Position numbers and translations under genes: made by a program. DNA of 22,108 nt, taken from contig JBDREW010000017.1 in NCBI GenBank assembly GCA_043819385.1, forward strand, positions 1 to 22,108. Reading direction: 5' to 3'. Origin of the DNA: JBDREW01 sp043819385. GTDB taxonomy: Bacteria; Patescibacteriota; Minisyncoccia; Minisyncoccales; GWA2-38-27. The notes beneath the pieces are model-generated. The model had not been told where the DNA came from. It did not search any database and saw only the letters and a list, made by a program, of their open reading frames with translations. Below, piece after piece: positions 20,520 through 22,108 of the stretch (positions are counted from its first letter, which is position 1; every line of letters begins with the position of its first letter).

Positions 20520-21929
20520 TTATTTAGTAATACCTTGATCAAGGTTAATTCTAATATTTAATTCTTTTAATTGTTTAGAACTTATTTCAGATGGTGAATT
20601 CATCATTAAATCTCTACTATCCCCTGTTTTAGGAAAAGCTATCACTTCCCTAATATTTGGTTCATCAAATAAAATTGATAAAAATCTATCAATTCCACAG
20701 GCAATTCCTCCATGTGGTGGAGCTCCATATTTAAATGCTTCTAACATATGTCCAAAATTATCTTCAACTTCTTTGTTTTTATAACCTATTATTTCAAATA
20801 CTGATAATAATGCTTTTGCTAAATGATTTCTTATACTCCCTCCTCCTACTTCCATTCCATTTAAAACAATGTCATATTGACTTGTTAAAATATTTCCTAT
20901 ATTTTTTTTATCAAGTAAATCTTTCATAAATCTTTGCTTTGGAGCTGAAAAGGGATTATGAGTAAAAGTCCATTTGTTTTCTTTATTTTTTTCAAAAAAA
21001 GGAAAATCAACAACCCAACAAAAAGCTAAATCATTATTGTTTTTTTTATTTTTTCTTAAATCCGGCCTATCAGTTTTGTATCTTTTAATCGCTTCTTTAT
21101 ATGTAATTCTTGGAAAAGGAATTTTAATTATTTTTTTCTCTGGAAAAAGCTCTTTAATAATTTTGATATAAAGTTTTTCTATTAAATTTAAAATCTCTTT
21201 TTCTTCAATAAAAGACATTTCTATATCAAGTTGAGTATGTTCTGCTTGTCTATCCCCTCTTGGGTCTTCATCTCTAAGGCAACGAGCAATTTGAAAATAT
21301 TTTTCAATTCCAGCTACTTGTAAAAGTTGTTTGTATTGTTGAGGAGATTGAGGTAAAGCATAAAACTTACCTTTCTGCAATCTTGAAGGAACTACAAAGT
21401 CCCTTGCCCCCTCAGGAGTTGATTTAGTTAATATTGGTGTCTCTACTTCAATAAAATCTTGGTCAATAAAATAATTCCTCATAAAGTGAATAACTTTCTG
21501 TCTATTTATTATATTATTTCTCAATCTATTTCTTCTTAAATCAAGATATCTATATTTCATTCTTTTTTCTTCATCTATTTCATAACCATTAGTTTCAATA
21601 GAAAAAGGCAAAGTTTCTGATTCAGATAAAACATCTAATTTTTCAATTAAAACTTCTATTTTTCCAGTTTCAATTTTTGAATTTTCCATTTTCTTAGGAC
21701 GTTTTCCAACTTTTCCTTGAACACTTATTACCCACTCAGGACGAATCTCTTTAGCAATTTTATAGATTTTTTCATTCTTAGGAATTGCAACTAATTGTAA
21801 AACCCCGCTTTTGTCACGAATATCAATAAAAATAATCTTACCATGAGATCTTATAGAATCTATCCATCCAGAAATTTTTACTTCTTTATTAATATATTTA
21901 ATTGTTTGATTATTATATATACGAATCAT
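20520..21929 (-). CDS. aspS: Aspartyl-tRNA synthetase, bacterial type lacking the GAD insertion
   Basis: Class II synthetase charging tRNA-Asp (perhaps also tRNA-Asn). 469 residues, against about 590 for typical bacterial AspRS. OB-fold anticodon domain 1-100 (VKISGWIDSIRSHGKIIFID); RYLDLRRNRLR at 127-137; motif 1 FIEVETPILTKSTPEGARDF; active-site LPQSPQQYKQLL; motif 2 ARCLRDEDPRGDRQAEHTQL (215-234); motif 3 GIACGIDRFLSILF. The missing length is the GAD domain: DRPDLR (287-292) runs to WVVDFP (305-310) after 12 residues, where usual bacterial enzymes insert about 120. Everything else is of bacterial sequence type. A promoter just upstream suggests a leaderless mRNA. First gene of the aspS-dac-mraY unit. 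Confidence 0.95.
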   Translation of the reverse strand: MIRIYNNQTIKYINKEVKISGWIDSIRSHGKIIFIDIRDKSGVLQLVAIPKNEKIYKIAKEIRPEWVISVQGKVGKRPKKMENSKIETGKIEVLIEKLDVLSESETLPFSIETNGYEIDEEKRMKYRYLDLRRNRLRNNIINRQKVIHFMRNYFIDQDFIEVETPILTKSTPEGARDFVVPSRLQKGKFYALPQSPQQYKQLLQVAGIEKYFQIARCLRDEDPRGDRQAEHTQLDIEMSFIEEKEILNLIEKLYIKIIKELFPEKKIIKIPFPRITYKEAIKRYKTDRPDLRKNKKNNNDLAFCWVVDFPFFEKNKENKWTFTHNPFSAPKQRFMKDLLDKKNIGNILTSQYDIVLNGMEVGGGSIRNHLAKALLSVFEIIGYKNKEVEDNFGHMLEAFKYGAPPHGGIACGIDRFLSILFDEPNIREVIAFPKTGDSRDLMMNSPSEISSKQLKELNIRINLDQGITK

Positions 21930-21936
21930 TAAATCT

Positions 21937-21965
21937 ATTATGACAAATTTTAGAAGAAAGGTAAA
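21937..21965 (-). promoter_or_regulatory. aspS promoter, apparently leaderless
   Basis: Minus strand TTTACC (21965-21960, 4/6), 17 bp, CATAAT (21942-21937, 5/6), then 7 nt to the ATG at 21929. The expected start base is the start codon or the base before it. The geometry matches the lysS promoter. Confidence 0.5.
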
Positions 21966-21972
21966 CTCATAG

Positions 21973-22107
21973 TTAATTAACGCACATTTCGGACAAATTA
22001 GGTAGTAGAATAGTTTGTTGTTTTAGTATAGCTTGATTAGCAATTATCTGTCCATAATGTTTGCGTAAAAGTTTTAATTTTAGTCTTTGTTGTGTGTTCT
22101 TTGAAGT
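21973..22107 (-). CDS. Possible C-terminal end of an unknown protein (cut by window edge)
   Basis: One minus-strand frame is open from the right edge to TAA at 21973-21975, giving 44 residues including QRLKLKLLRKHYGQIIANQ and NLSEMCVN. I do not recognise it. A 44-codon open frame in this AT-rich sequence is somewhat unlikely by chance, and the base composition is less A/T-extreme than the spacers, which favours coding. The evidence is otherwise only the open frame. The stop lies 8 bp upstream of the putative aspS -35. Confidence 0.3.
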   Translation of the reverse strand, partial: TSKNTQQRLKLKLLRKHYGQIIANQAILKQQTILLPNLSEMCVN

Positions 22108-22108
22108 A

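Noticed and set aside
20735..21171. Plus-strand open frames inside aspS
   Set aside because: Antisense to catalytic motifs of AspRS, with Leu/Phe-rich products typical of A/T-rich shadow frames.
1..22108. CRISPR array, defence system or prophage
   Set aside because: No regularly spaced direct repeats, Cas, restriction or phage structural genes are present.

Overview
The window is strongly AT-rich and gene-dense, with operons that abut or overlap and proteins of the kind found in reduced-genome Patescibacteria (CPR, most likely a Parcubacteria-like lineage). Reasons: a dispersed peptidoglycan/division gene set interleaved with aminoacyl-tRNA synthetases, a FemAB-type transferase, a membrane-fused MurF-like ligase, an AspRS without the GAD insertion, and almost no Shine-Dalgarno sequences. 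The lineage is inference; there is no rRNA marker here. TGA, TAG and TAA all appear as stops, so the standard bacterial code fits.

Layout. The left edge (1-135, +) is the tail of an IS3-family transposase plus its terminal inverted repeat. A + strand GT39-type membrane glycosyltransferase (284-2125) converges with no spacer on a minus-strand block: ftsQ-like and femX-like (2126-4188), a small membrane-anchored protein (4290-4709), a DUF4015-type putative glycoside hydrolase whose export signal lies in another frame (4922-6134), and a DegT/DnrJ/EryC1 aminotransferase (6281-7570). A solitary + strand transcription unit (7604-7924) with textbook promoter, Shine-Dalgarno and terminator encodes a 64-residue membrane peptide. 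To its right, all on the minus strand and in transcription order, lie aspS, a DD-carboxypeptidase, mraY, murI, two small-RNA-like units, murD, ftsW, murG, lysS, serS, an alpha/beta hydrolase and a MurF-like ligase. The right edge (21930-22108) holds the aspS promoter and perhaps the end of another minus-strand gene.

How the genes work together. murI makes D-Glu, murD adds it to UDP-MurNAc-L-Ala, the MurF-like enzyme would add the terminal dipeptide, MraY and MurG make lipid I and II, FtsW polymerises or handles lipid II at the septum with FtsQ, a FemX-like enzyme adds branch amino acids from aminoacyl-tRNA, and the DD-carboxypeptidase trims the product. murC, murE, ddl, ftsA and ftsZ are not here. 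Three synthetases (Asp, Lys, Ser) are interspersed.

The most unusual region is 17251-17475, between murI and murD. A consensus extended -10 promoter drives a short RNA ending at an intrinsic terminator (about 17364-17441). A second extended -10 promoter then starts transcription at the first base of an 80-nt, tRNA-like cloverleaf (17251-17330) that ends 10 nt before murD. The loop of a hairpin in the first RNA is complementary to the whole D-loop of the second, and a second 13-nt segment is complementary (one G-U) to its third arm and the bases after it. The tRNA-like molecule lacks U8, the D-loop GG and position-55 U, so it is unlikely to be an ordinary translating tRNA.
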